Source: Collinsella sp. 4_8_47FAA
Lineage (GTDB): Bacteria; Actinomycetota; Coriobacteriia; Coriobacteriales; Coriobacteriaceae
Length of the DNA: 64,000 nucleotides
Assembly (NCBI RefSeq): GCF_000763055.1
Contig: NZ_KN214137.1
Span: forward strand, 78,721 to 142,720
Direction: 5' to 3'
The notes under the pieces were generated by a model. It was not told the origin of the DNA and did no database searches. It saw nothing but the letters and a program-made list of their open reading frames with translations. The position numbers and the translations under genes were made by a program. This document shows, piece by piece, positions 1-8,676 of the stretch. Each line of letters opens with the position of its first letter. Position 1 is the first letter of the stretch.

Positions 1-1351
1 CTGGGGCGGCAACTCCGTCTCCGAGAACGTTGGGGTGAAGCACTTGATCAACGTTAAGACTGTGGCCGAGCGCCGTGAGAACATGCTGTGGTTCCGCGCT
101 CCCGAGAAGGTCTACTTCAAGAAGGGTTCCACGCCCGTCGCCCTCGACGAGCTGGGCAACGTCATGGGCAAGAAGCGCGCCTTCATCGTCACCGACCAGT
201 TCCTCTTCAAGAATGGCAACACCCGCGCCATCGAGGCCAAGCTCGACGAGATGGGCATCGCCCACGACTGCTTCTACGACGTCGAGCCCGATCCGTCGCT
301 GCAGTGCGCACGTCGCGGCGCCAAGCAGATGGCTCTCTTTGAGCCGGACGTCATCATCGCCGTCGGCGGTGGCTCCGCTATGGACGCCGGCAAGATCATG
401 TGGATGATGTACGAGCACCCCGAGTGCAAGTTTGAGGACATGGCCATGGACTTCATGGACATCCGCAAGCGTATCTTCACCTTCCCCGAGATGGGCAAGA
501 AGGCCTACTTCGTCGCCGTCCCGACCTCCTCGGGTACCGGCTCCGAGTGCACGCCGTTCGCCATCATCACCGACAAGGAGACCGGCATCAAGTGGCCGCT
601 CGCCGACTACGCGCTGCTCCCCAACATGGCTATCGTCGACGCCGACAACTGCATGACCGCCCCGCGCGGCCTGACCGCTGCCTCCGGCATCGACGTCATG
701 ACCCACGCCATCGAGTCCTACGTCTCCATCATGGCTTCCGACTACACCAAGGGCCTCTCCGAGCGCGCTGCCAAGCTCGTCTTCGTGAACCTGCCCTCCA
801 GCTTCACGAACGGCGCCAAGGACCCGCACGCCCGCGAGGAGATGCACAACGCCTCCTGCATGGCCGGTATGGCCTTCGCCAACGCCTTCCTGGGCCTCAA
901 CCACTCCATGGCCCACAAGCTCGGCGCTTTCCATCACCTGCCCCACGGCCTCGCAAACGCTGTCATCCTGACCCGCGTCATGCGCTACAACGCCGCCGAG
1001 GCTCCCGTCAAGATGGGTACCTTCTCCCAGTATCCTTACCCCAACGCGCTGCACAACTACGCCGAGATGGCCAAGTACTGCGGCATCGAGGGCAAGGACG
1101 ACAAGGAGGTCTTCGAGAACTTCATCACGAAGCTCGAAGAGCTCAAGGACTTCATCGGCGTCAAGAAGACCATCGCTGACTACGGTGTTGACGAGCAGTA
1201 CTTCCTCGACACCCTCGACGAAATGACCGAGCAGGCATTCAACGACCAGTGCACCGGCGCCAACCCGCGCTACCCGCTCATGAGCGAGATCAAGGAGCTC
1301 TACCTGGACGCCTACTACGGCCGCGAGCCCCAGGATTACGCCGTCTGCTAG
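1..1351 (+). CDS. adhE: Bifunctional acetaldehyde-CoA/alcohol dehydrogenase, C-terminal part (5' truncated by window)
   Basis: This is the iron-dependent alcohol dehydrogenase half of AdhE, which reduces acetyl-CoA through acetaldehyde to ethanol and regenerates NAD+ in fermenting cells. The frame is open from base 2, and the first residues (WGGNSVSENVG) match the linker between the aldehyde and alcohol dehydrogenase halves, so the gene starts outside the window. NAD-binding GGGSAMD, the metal-ligand segment GIDVMTHAIE and the iron-ADH signature GLNHSMAHKLGAFHHLPHG are all present. Any start codon in the first 100 bases would be internal. It ends just before a GC-rich inverted repeat. The assignment is firm. 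A stand-alone Fe-ADH is unlikely because of the linker sequence. Confidence 0.95.
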   Translation, partial: WGGNSVSENVGVKHLINVKTVAERRENMLWFRAPEKVYFKKGSTPVALDELGNVMGKKRAFIVTDQFLFKNGNTRAIEAKLDEMGIAHDCFYDVEPDPSLQCARRGAKQMALFEPDVIIAVGGGSAMDAGKIMWMMYEHPECKFEDMAMDFMDIRKRIFTFPEMGKKAYFVAVPTSSGTGSECTPFAIITDKETGIKWPLADYALLPNMAIVDADNCMTAPRGLTAASGIDVMTHAIESYVSIMASDYTKGLSERAAKLVFVNLPSSFTNGAKDPHAREEMHNASCMAGMAFANAFLGLNHSMAHKLGAFHHLPHGLANAVILTRVMRYNAAEAPVKMGTFSQYPYPNALHNYAEMAKYCGIEGKDDKEVFENFITKLEELKDFIGVKKTIADYGVDEQYFLDTLDEMTEQAFNDQCTGANPRYPLMSEIKELYLDAYYGREPQDYAVC

Positions 1352-1370
1352 TTTTAGCACGGTTTTTAAC

Positions 1371-1405
1371 GGCGGGGGTGCACGGGTGTTTCACACACCC
1401 CCGCC
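1371..1405 (+). terminator. Probable terminator after adhE
   Basis: A perfect 10-bp inverted repeat (GGCGGGGGTG with CACCCCCGCC) and 15-base loop lie 20 bases after the adhE stop. No T-run follows, so termination may be weak or factor-assisted. Confidence 0.5.
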
Positions 1406-1439
1406 GTCGCTTCTATCGCATCGTTGAAAGGATGCAACC

Positions 1440-2204
1440 ATGCTGCTACCCGATTCCAAGACCGAGCTCGTCCGCCGTGGCAACAAGGTCGTTTACGACC
1501 TGGGCGACAAGATTGTCAAGGTCTTTAACGAGACCAAGCCTGTCTCCGACGTGTTCAACGAGGCTTTGAATCTTGCCCGCATCAATGAGTGCGGCATCCG
1601 CAGCCCCAAGGCGCTCGAGGTTTCCCAGCTCGAGAACGCCAACGGCTGGGCGCTCGTGACCGAGAAGGTTCCGGGCACCACCCTTGCCGAGAAGATGACT
1701 GCCGAGCCCCAGCGCTTTGGTGAGTACCTCGAGATGTTCGTCGACCTCCAGATCGAGATCCACGGCTACACCTCCCCGCTGCTCAATCGTCAGCGCGACA
1801 AGTACGCCCGCATGATCGACAGCCTTGATCAGCTCAATGCCACCACGCGCTACAACCTTCAGGAGCGTCTGGACGGCATGACCAAGGAGTTCAAGGTCTG
1901 CCACGGCGACTTCAACCCCTCCAACGTCATCGTCGGCGACGACGGCCAGCTCTATGTGTGCGACTGGGCACACGCCACCCAGGGCTCCCCTGCTGCCGAC
2001 GTTGCCACCACCTACCTGCTCTTTGCCCTCAACAGCAAGGATCAGGCTGAGGCCTACCTGGAGCTCTACTGCGACCGCGCCGACATGCCCATGCAGGTCG
2101 TGCGTCAGTGGACGAGCATCGTCGCCGCTTCCGAGCTCGCTCGTAAGCGCAACGTGAACGATGAGTTCCTGAAGAACTGGATCGACGTCGTCGATTATCA
2201 GTAA
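1440..2204 (+). CDS. APH/choline-kinase-type phosphotransferase
   Basis: A 254-residue protein of the aminoglycoside phosphotransferase/choline kinase fold. The kinase signatures are visible: HGDFNPSN at residues 155-162 (catalytic loop) and DWAHA at 175-179 (metal-binding DFG equivalent). The N-terminal part (residues 14-80) has the small beta-rich nucleotide-binding lobe with an invariant-type Lys (IVKVF). A good Shine-Dalgarno site (GAAAGGA) stands 7 bases before ATG. The substrate cannot be read from sequence. Antibiotic, choline and sugar kinases share this fold, and nothing nearby favours one. It appears monocistronic between two hairpins. Confidence 0.8.
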   Translation: MLLPDSKTELVRRGNKVVYDLGDKIVKVFNETKPVSDVFNEALNLARINECGIRSPKALEVSQLENANGWALVTEKVPGTTLAEKMTAEPQRFGEYLEMFVDLQIEIHGYTSPLLNRQRDKYARMIDSLDQLNATTRYNLQERLDGMTKEFKVCHGDFNPSNVIVGDDGQLYVCDWAHATQGSPAADVATTYLLFALNSKDQAEAYLELYCDRADMPMQVVRQWTSIVAASELARKRNVNDEFLKNWIDVVDYQ

Positions 2205-2236
2205 TATCTGAGCGATTTATTTCGCATCGGAGGCAC

Positions 2237-2282
2237 AAGGAAAACCCCGAAGCTCATATGGGCTGCGGGGTTTTCCTTTTTA
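2237..2282 (+). terminator. Intrinsic terminator of the phosphotransferase gene
   Basis: A 13-bp stem (AAGGAAAACCCCG / CGGGGTTTTCCTT) runs into a T-rich tract on the plus strand. Confidence 0.9.
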
Positions 2283-2302
2283 GATATCGAGGATGCCACA
2301 AG

Positions 2303-2353
2303 ATAAAAGGACGGCCCGCATCTCCCCGATCTGGAGAAATGCGGGGCCGTCCC
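2303..2353 (-). terminator. Intrinsic terminator of the pyrH-proS operon
   Basis: On the minus strand a stem built on GGGACGGCCCCGCAT and its partner is followed by TTTTAT, 30 bases after the proS stop. It faces the plus-strand terminator at 2237-2282, as expected between convergent units. Confidence 0.85.
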
Positions 2354-2382
2354 GTATATCGAACTAAAAGCGAAATCGTCGA

Positions 2383-4104
2383 TTAACGGCGTGCTGCCTT
2401 CACAAGCTCGGCGACCTTGGCGACGACCTCGTCGATCGCCACATCCTCGCGCTCACCCGTGGCACGGTCCTTGAGCTCAACGGTGCCATTCTTAAGGCCA
2501 CGCTTACCCAGAACGACCTGATACGGGAAGCCCATAAGGTCGTTGTCGGCAAACTTAAAGCCGGGACGCTCGTCGCGGTCGTCGACGACAACCTCGATAC
2601 CCTCGGCGCACAGGCCATCAACGATCTGCTCGCAGACGGTAGCGCACTCCTCCTTCTTGGGATCGAGCGGAATCACCGCGACCTCGTACGGGGCAACGGA
2701 GACCGGCCAGACGATACCGTGCTCGTCGTTGTGCTGCTCCACGACGGCAGCGAGCGAGCGGGACACACCAACGCCGTAGCAGCCCATGATGAGCGGCTTC
2801 TCCTTGCCGTCCTCGTCCATAAAGGTGGCACCCATGGCCTCGGAATACTTGGTGCCCAGCTGGAAGACCTGAGAGACCTCGATGCCGCGGGCAGCGGAGA
2901 GCGGCTTGCCGCAGTGCGGGCAGGGGTCGCCGGCGACAACGGTGACCAGATCGGCCCACTCATCGACGGTAAAGTCGCGCTCGGGGCAGGCACCGGTAAA
3001 GTGATAATCGACCTCGTTGGCACCGCAGGCCCACTGCTTGGAATCGAGCAGGCTCTCGTCGCACACCAGACGAATGCCATCGGGCAGGTTAACCGGTCCG
3101 ATAAAGCCCTTGTGCAGACCGTTCGCCTGAAGCTCCTCGTCGGTCATCATGCGATAGCCCTTGCCAAAGACGTGCTCGGCCTTGCAATCGTTGAGCTCGT
3201 GATCGCCCGGAACAATGGCCACGACAGGCTTGCCCTCGGCGTCGATGAGTGCCAGCGACTTGCGCGTGCCGTTCTCGGGGAACCCAAAGAACTTAGCAAC
3301 AGCCTCAATGGTGCCCATGCCCGGAGTCTCAACCTTGGTGAGCGTACCGTCACCAGGACCCTCGGTCACGACGACCTTGGTGCTTGCCGCCTCGTCATCG
3401 GCAGCAAAGCCGCAATCGTCGCAGTAGACGAGCGAAGCCTCGCCGGCGTCGGCCAAAGCCATGTACTCGACGGAGGTATCGCCACCGATCTCACCGGAGT
3501 CGGCAACAACGGGCAGGGCCTTGATATAGCAGCGCTCGCAGATGTTAGCGTAGGCCTGCTTCATCTTGTCATACTCCTCCTGCAGGCTCTCCTGCGTGGC
3601 GGAGAAGCTGTAGGCGTCCTTCATGATGAACTCGCGACCGCGCATCAGGCCAAAGCGGGGGCGGAACTCGTCGCGGAACTTGTCCTGAATGTGGTACAGG
3701 TTGACGGGCAGCTGCTTGTAGGAGCGCAGCTCGTTGCGCACCAGGGCCGTGACGGTCTCCTCGTGCGTGGGGCCCAGGACGAACTCGCGACCATGACGGT
3801 CGTCAAAGCGCACAAGCTCCTTGCCATAGGCGTCGATGCGCCCGGACTCGCGCCACAACTCGGCGTCGACCATGATAGGCATCATAAGCTCCTGGGCGCC
3901 GGCAGCGTCCATCTCATCGCGCACGATATTCTCGATCTTACGGATCGAGCGCCAAGCAAGCGGCAGGTAGGAATACAGGCCGGCGGCCTCCTTGCGGATC
4001 ATGCCGGCACGGAGCAGCAGGCGGTGACTGGCGAGCTCAGCGTCCGCCGGATCCTCTTTAAGCGTCGGCGCATAGAGCTTAGACATATACATTGCTCGGG
4101 TCAT
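2383..4104 (-). CDS. proS: Prolyl-tRNA synthetase, bacterial type
   Basis: Charges tRNA-Pro with proline. At 573 residues it is the long bacterial form. Class II motif 2 (RDEFRPRFGLMRGREF, about residues 142-157) and motif 3 (GCYGVGVSR, about 440) are present. The editing insertion lies between them (about 220-400), and an anticodon-binding domain closes the protein. Start ATG at 4104 follows GAGGAG by 6 bases and directly abuts the ispG stop, so the two are translationally close. It is the last gene of the pyrH-frr-uppS-cdsA-dxr-rseP-ispG-proS run. Two further in-frame ATGs within the first seven codons lack a better ribosome-binding site. Confidence 0.97.
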   Translation of the reverse strand: MTRAMYMSKLYAPTLKEDPADAELASHRLLLRAGMIRKEAAGLYSYLPLAWRSIRKIENIVRDEMDAAGAQELMMPIMVDAELWRESGRIDAYGKELVRFDDRHGREFVLGPTHEETVTALVRNELRSYKQLPVNLYHIQDKFRDEFRPRFGLMRGREFIMKDAYSFSATQESLQEEYDKMKQAYANICERCYIKALPVVADSGEIGGDTSVEYMALADAGEASLVYCDDCGFAADDEAASTKVVVTEGPGDGTLTKVETPGMGTIEAVAKFFGFPENGTRKSLALIDAEGKPVVAIVPGDHELNDCKAEHVFGKGYRMMTDEELQANGLHKGFIGPVNLPDGIRLVCDESLLDSKQWACGANEVDYHFTGACPERDFTVDEWADLVTVVAGDPCPHCGKPLSAARGIEVSQVFQLGTKYSEAMGATFMDEDGKEKPLIMGCYGVGVSRSLAAVVEQHNDEHGIVWPVSVAPYEVAVIPLDPKKEECATVCEQIVDGLCAEGIEVVVDDRDERPGFKFADNDLMGFPYQVVLGKRGLKNGTVELKDRATGEREDVAIDEVVAKVAELVKAARR

Positions 4105-5187
4105 TTATTTCTCCTCAATAAGCTTGTCGACCTCTGCCATAAGCGCGTCGACAATTTGGTCCTCAGCTACTTTACCAATGATCTGGCCATGCGAAAAGAG
4201 CAGAGCCTGACCACGTCCGCAGGCAACGCCCAGGTCGGCATCAGAAGCCTCACCGGGGCCATTAACGGCACATCCCATGACGGCAATCGAAAGCGGCGCG
4301 GCATAGTTCTTAAGCCGCTCGGTGACCTCCTCGGCGATGGGAATCAGGTTAACCTGGCAGCGGGCGCACGTGGGGCACGAGACAATCTCGGGACCACGGC
4401 GACGCAGGCCCAGCGACTGCAAAATTCCCCAGGCGACCGGCGGCTCCTCAACCGGATCGGCTGTGAGCGACACACGCATGGTGTCGCCAATGCCTTCGGA
4501 AAGCAAGATACCCAAGCCTACAGAGCTCTTGATGGTGCCCTGGAGCTTGGTCCCCGCCTCCGTCACGCCCAGGTGAAGCGGAACGTGTGGAATCTCACGC
4601 GACAGGGCTCGATAGGTATCGAGCGTCGTTTGCACGCTATGGGCCTTGGCCGAAAGCACAATGTTCTTAAAGCCGCGGTCCTCAAAGTGCTTGACGAAAC
4701 GCTCGCTCGACATCACGAGCTTTTCGGGCTGCGTGAAGTCGTCGCGCTCAGCGATATCCTGCTCAAGCGAACCGGCATTGACGCCGATACGAATCGCACA
4801 GCCCGCGGCACCCGCGGCATCGATCACCGCGTCAACCTTGGCCCAATCGCCGATATTGCCGGGATTGATGCGCAGCTTGGAGGCGCCGGCCTTGACAGCG
4901 CCAATGGCGAGCTTATGGTTAAAGTGAATATCAGCGACAATCGGCACCGGAGACTCGGCACAAATCGTGCGAAAGCCCTCGAGCGCAGCCTCGGTAGGCA
5001 CGCTCACGCGCACGATATCGCAGCCAGCCTGCGCCAACGCGCACACTTGCGCAAGCGTTGCCTGGGCATCAGCGGTATCGGTGCAGGTCATGGACTGAAC
5101 CACGACCGGAGCGCCACCACCGATCTGCACGCCGCCCACATGCACGGGGCGCGTCAACTCGCGAGGCAAAGGATGGGATAAAGACAA
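4105..5187 (-). CDS. ispG: 4-hydroxy-3-methylbut-2-enyl diphosphate synthase (flavodoxin/ferredoxin)
   Basis: Converts MEcPP to HMBPP in the non-mevalonate isoprenoid pathway, using a [4Fe-4S] cluster. With start TTG at 5187 the protein has 360 residues, the usual length. This start follows AGGGGAG by 8 bases, whereas longer readings would run back through the rseP stop without a ribosome-binding site. The cluster ligands are visible as Cys271 and Cys274 (SCPTCARC), Cys306 and Glu313 (CAVNGPGEA). The TIM-barrel substrate region contains the typical RINPGNIG. The gene shares the operon with dxr, so two enzymes of the same pathway flank rseP. Confidence 0.95.
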   Translation of the reverse strand: MSLSHPLPRELTRPVHVGGVQIGGGAPVVVQSMTCTDTADAQATLAQVCALAQAGCDIVRVSVPTEAALEGFRTICAESPVPIVADIHFNHKLAIGAVKAGASKLRINPGNIGDWAKVDAVIDAAGAAGCAIRIGVNAGSLEQDIAERDDFTQPEKLVMSSERFVKHFEDRGFKNIVLSAKAHSVQTTLDTYRALSREIPHVPLHLGVTEAGTKLQGTIKSSVGLGILLSEGIGDTMRVSLTADPVEEPPVAWGILQSLGLRRRGPEIVSCPTCARCQVNLIPIAEEVTERLKNYAAPLSIAVMGCAVNGPGEASDADLGVACGRGQALLFSHGQIIGKVAEDQIVDALMAEVDKLIEEK

Positions 5188-5200
5188 TCCAAACACTCCC

Positions 5201-6562
5201 CTACAGAATAAATCGAAGGATGTCGGAACGAAGCATATAGACAAACAGCAGCACAAAGAGCGCGATGCCCACATAGCTCACAATCGTCTGGACCTTGAGC
5301 GGAAGCTCGCGGCCAGCAATCTTTTGAATGATCTCGATGACCAGCTTGCCGCCATCGAGTGGTGGGATGGGCAGCAGGTTCATAAAGCCAAGCGAGAACG
5401 AAATGAGGGCGGCAAACGAAAGGAACGTGGCAGGGCCGGCAGCAGCAGCCTGTGAGGACATAACGCTAATGCCCACGATCGAAGAAGACTGATCGAGAAT
5501 CTCCATCGTATGCTGCGGCTGGAGCAGGCGCATCACGCCCTCCGCTGTCTGCACGACATAGGAGAACGAAAGGCGAGCCGACGTGATGGGGTCTAAACGG
5601 ACCACCTGCGTAGAGGCATACACACCTAGGCGCTCGTCCTCTTTGAGCGCAACCGAGGTCGAATGCTGCTTGCCGTCGCGCTCATACTCAATGGCGATAT
5701 CGTCCTTACCGGCGGCCTTGCCGATGGCATCGTAAACGTCCATCCAGGTAGAGCACGATACTCCGTCAACCGAAAGGATCGCGTCGCCGCCCTCGATACC
5801 CGCCTTGGCGGCAATAGACCCCTCGTCAACCTGACCGATCACGTTGGTATCCATCGGCACGGTGACACCCGCAATAGAGTAGATGCTCATAAGCAGCAAA
5901 AAGCCCGTCAGGATATTGACGAGAATGCCCGCGAGCAGCATAAAGGCGCGCTTGAGAAAACCCTGGCCCAGATAGGTATGCGAACGCTCTTGCGCAAGGA
6001 ACTCGGCTTCACCGCACGGCAGCTCCCACACATCGCCCTCGGTAGTCGCATGCTCTCGATCGAAACGGCGGCCGTCAAAGGTGGTGTAACCCGCCGCATC
6101 TCGTGGCAGCGTCTGATACTTGGTGGGATAGTAGCTCGGCGAGGGCTTCTCCCCTTCCTCATACCAAGGCGCGATAGAGCCCCAACCCAAGAGCAAGGCG
6201 CATGCCTCGAGCACAACCTCCTCGGATAGCTCGAGCTCGGCGGCAAGGTCGGCCACGGTCACGCGACCATGACGATAGATAGCCGCGAGCACGCGATCGG
6301 CGCACGAGACGTCGGTCGGATCCATACCGCAGATGGCAGCGTAGCCACCCAGCAGCAGCGGGGTCACGCCAAACTTGGTTCCAATGCGACGTGACGTGTA
6401 ATGGATGTCAAAGCGACACGGCAGGCCCAAAAAGAACTCGGTCACACGGACGCCGCAGGCACGCGCCGCCAAAAAGTGGCCGCCCTCGTGCAAAAACACA
6501 AGGACGGAAAGCATCAGCAGGCCCCAAAAGACCGATGAGAGAACGCTCAGAACAGTATCCAT
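5201..6562 (-). CDS. rseP: Site-2 intramembrane metalloprotease RseP/RasP with an inserted winged-helix-like segment
   Basis: A membrane-embedded zinc protease of family M50 that cuts anti-sigma factors and signal-peptide remnants within the membrane. The first transmembrane segment holds the catalytic HEGGH (residues 25-29). A PDZ domain lies at roughly 240-320, and the second metal-site motif NLLPIPPLDGG is near 400 in a late membrane segment. Between the first conserved block (GGYAA) and the next membrane segment is an insertion of about 115 residues. Part of it (about 88-140, starting ADRVLAAIYRHGRVTVADLA) reads like a helix-turn-helix/winged-helix domain. ATG at 6562 gives 453 residues. 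The upstream TTG at 6577 touches the ribosome-binding site and is less likely. It sits in an isoprenoid/CDP-diacylglycerol operon, as in many bacteria. Confidence 0.93.
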   Translation of the reverse strand: MDTVLSVLSSVFWGLLMLSVLVFLHEGGHFLAARACGVRVTEFFLGLPCRFDIHYTSRRIGTKFGVTPLLLGGYAAICGMDPTDVSCADRVLAAIYRHGRVTVADLAAELELSEEVVLEACALLLGWGSIAPWYEEGEKPSPSYYPTKYQTLPRDAAGYTTFDGRRFDREHATTEGDVWELPCGEAEFLAQERSHTYLGQGFLKRAFMLLAGILVNILTGFLLLMSIYSIAGVTVPMDTNVIGQVDEGSIAAKAGIEGGDAILSVDGVSCSTWMDVYDAIGKAAGKDDIAIEYERDGKQHSTSVALKEDERLGVYASTQVVRLDPITSARLSFSYVVQTAEGVMRLLQPQHTMEILDQSSSIVGISVMSSQAAAAGPATFLSFAALISFSLGFMNLLPIPPLDGGKLVIEIIQKIAGRELPLKVQTIVSYVGIALFVLLFVYMLRSDILRFIL

Positions 6563-6587
6563 AAAACGAAAAAGCAATCCTTATGGG

Positions 6588-7775
6588 TTAGGAACGGGTT
6601 GCGGCGAGCACCTGCGCAGCCTTTTCACGCGCCCATGCATCGATGTCGCGAAGCTGCTCAAACGAATCGACCGCCTGCATATCGTGGGCATCCATGCAGG
6701 ATTCCACAATGTGATCGATATCGGTAAAGCTGCAGCCATCGTGCAGGAAGGCATCGACGGCGACCTCGTTGGCGGCATTGAGCACGCACGGCATGGTGCC
6801 ACCCGTCTTGCCGGCACGTTCGGCCAGTGCCAGACAGCGGAAGGTATCCATGTCGGCAGCATCAAACGTGAGCTGCCCCAGCTCGCGGAAATCGATACGA
6901 GGCGCCGGGGTATCCCAACGCTCGGGATACGAGAACGCGAACTGGATGGGAATACGCATGTCGGAAGCACCGAGATGCGCCATCACGGAGCCGTCGGCGA
7001 ACTCGACCATAGAGTGAATCTTGGACTGACGCTGCACGACCACGTTAATGAAATCGAGGTCGCAGTTAAACAGATGCATGGCCTCAATGCGCTCCAGGCC
7101 CTTGTTCATGAGGGTGGCGGAGTCGATGGTGATCTTGGCACCCATGGCCCACGTGGGATGTGCGAGGGCATCGGCACGCGTCACGCGGTCGAGCTCGTCG
7201 CGGGTGCGGCCAAAGAACGGACCGCCCGAGCAGGTGAGCCAAATACAATGAGCCTCGCGTGGGTTCTCCCCCAGATAGCACTGGTAGATGGCGGAGTGCT
7301 CAGAGTCGACTGGAATAAGCTGGCCCGGTTGCGCCAACGGCATAAGCAAGTCGCCGCCGACGACGAGGGACTCCTTGTTGGCAAGGGCAAGACGCTTATT
7401 CGAGGTCAAGGCCGCATGGCTCGCCTCGAGACCGGCGGCGCCCACAATAGCGACGAGCACGCAGTCGACATCGTCGCGACGCGCGAGCTCGCAAACCGCC
7501 TGCGCGCCAACGCCGAGCTTCGTTCCCTCGGGCAACTCCTGCAGCACGGCGTCATCGCCATGAGCAACATCGGCCACGGCAACCGCCGGAACCGAGAACT
7601 CGCGGGCAGCGGCAACGAGCTCGGAGGTACTGGAGTTAACGGACAGCGCCGTCACCTGCAGGCGATCGGCATGCTGGCGGCACACATCGAGCGCCTGGGT
7701 GCCGATAGAGCCCGTACAACCCAGGATGGCAACACAGAGACGTCCATCGGGGCCATACGTCGTCTGGAAGGACAT
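6588..7775 (-). CDS. dxr: 1-deoxy-D-xylulose-5-phosphate reductoisomerase
   Basis: Converts DXP to MEP with NADPH, the first committed step of the non-mevalonate isoprenoid pathway. The NADPH-binding loop is LGCTGSIGTQ near residue 18. The metal and substrate region follows (ANKESLVVGG, about 130, then the IDSEHSAI segment), and a C-terminal four-helix domain closes the 395-residue protein. The ATG overlaps the cdsA stop by one base (TAATG), implying coupled translation. It ends 25 bases before the preferred rseP start. No unusual residues were noticed. Confidence 0.97.
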   Translation of the reverse strand: MSFQTTYGPDGRLCVAILGCTGSIGTQALDVCRQHADRLQVTALSVNSSTSELVAAAREFSVPAVAVADVAHGDDAVLQELPEGTKLGVGAQAVCELARRDDVDCVLVAIVGAAGLEASHAALTSNKRLALANKESLVVGGDLLMPLAQPGQLIPVDSEHSAIYQCYLGENPREAHCIWLTCSGGPFFGRTRDELDRVTRADALAHPTWAMGAKITIDSATLMNKGLERIEAMHLFNCDLDFINVVVQRQSKIHSMVEFADGSVMAHLGASDMRIPIQFAFSYPERWDTPAPRIDFRELGQLTFDAADMDTFRCLALAERAGKTGGTMPCVLNAANEVAVDAFLHDGCSFTDIDHIVESCMDAHDMQAVDSFEQLRDIDAWAREKAAQVLAATRS

Positions 7776-8674
7776 TACAGCACGCCTCCGATCATCAAAA
7801 GCAGCTGCGCGGTAATGCAGCCAAAGATAAGCGAATCGCTACGATCGAGCATGCCGCCGTGGCCCGGGATAAGGTTACCGGAATCCTTAACGCCCACACC
7901 GCGCTTGATGCGCGACTCGATGAGGTCTCCGATAACGCCCAGGACGGACACGACCACGCCGCACAGCAGCGCATAGGGCAGGCTGAGCTTGTAGAAGTGC
8001 GTCGCCCACAGGATGAGCCAAATCAAAACCGAGCCCAGGATGCCGCCGACAAACCCCTCCCAGCTCTTTTTGGGAGAGATCTTGGGAACCATCTTGTGCT
8101 TGCCGATACGGCTACCCACGATGTAGGCAAACGAATCGGAGACCCAAAGGGACGCGCAAACGCCCACCGAAAGCAGGGCGCCGGCAAAACCGGGCACGGC
8201 ATCGCGCAGCAGCACGATAGCCGACAGCATAAAGCCAGTGTAGATGGGACCCATGAGCGTCACGGCCACATCAGAGATGCGGGTACGCGGCGACCAAACA
8301 TACCAAATGCCCACAGCGAGCATCAGGGCAAAAAGCAGGGCATTCAGCAACATCGAATCGCCCAACGCCGACAGCGGAAAGAGTACGGCGGCAGCGATAC
8401 CCATGCGCTCGTTAGCCATCTTGCCATCGAGCCTCGTCATACGGAAAAACTCATAGCAGCACAGACCGCTCATGACAGAAACAAAGATGGCAGTGGGCAC
8501 GATACCCAAAACCAGACACAGGATAAAGACAACGGCGTAGACGATACCCGCGGCGGCACGGGTAATAAAGCCCGCCAGCCACGAACCGGTGCCGCTCTTC
8601 GCTGTAGGCGCTCCCGCAGCGGTAGCTTTGCGCGCAGGCGTCTTGGGAGCAGATGCCTTGGGACGATCGGACAC
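7775..8674 (-). CDS. cdsA: Phosphatidate cytidylyltransferase
   Basis: Makes CDP-diacylglycerol from CTP and phosphatidic acid in the membrane, the branch point of phospholipid synthesis. The C-terminal signature GVKDSGNLIPGHGGMLDRSDS is clear, and about seven hydrophobic segments precede it. The first 30 residues are Ala/Pro/Lys/Thr-rich and look like a disordered cytoplasmic tail beyond the family core. Start GTG at 8674 follows GAGGAGG by 7 bases. The gap to uppS is two bases. Confidence 0.95.
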   Translation of the reverse strand: MSDRPKASAPKTPARKATAAGAPTAKSGTGSWLAGFITRAAAGIVYAVVFILCLVLGIVPTAIFVSVMSGLCCYEFFRMTRLDGKMANERMGIAAAVLFPLSALGDSMLLNALLFALMLAVGIWYVWSPRTRISDVAVTLMGPIYTGFMLSAIVLLRDAVPGFAGALLSVGVCASLWVSDSFAYIVGSRIGKHKMVPKISPKKSWEGFVGGILGSVLIWLILWATHFYKLSLPYALLCGVVVSVLGVIGDLIESRIKRGVGVKDSGNLIPGHGGMLDRSDSLIFGCITAQLLLMIGGVL

Positions 8675-8676
8675 GA

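Noticed and set aside
2719..5181. An 820-codon plus-strand open frame opposite proS and ispG
   Set aside because: Same reason: no homology, no ribosome-binding site and both minus-strand genes carry full motif sets.
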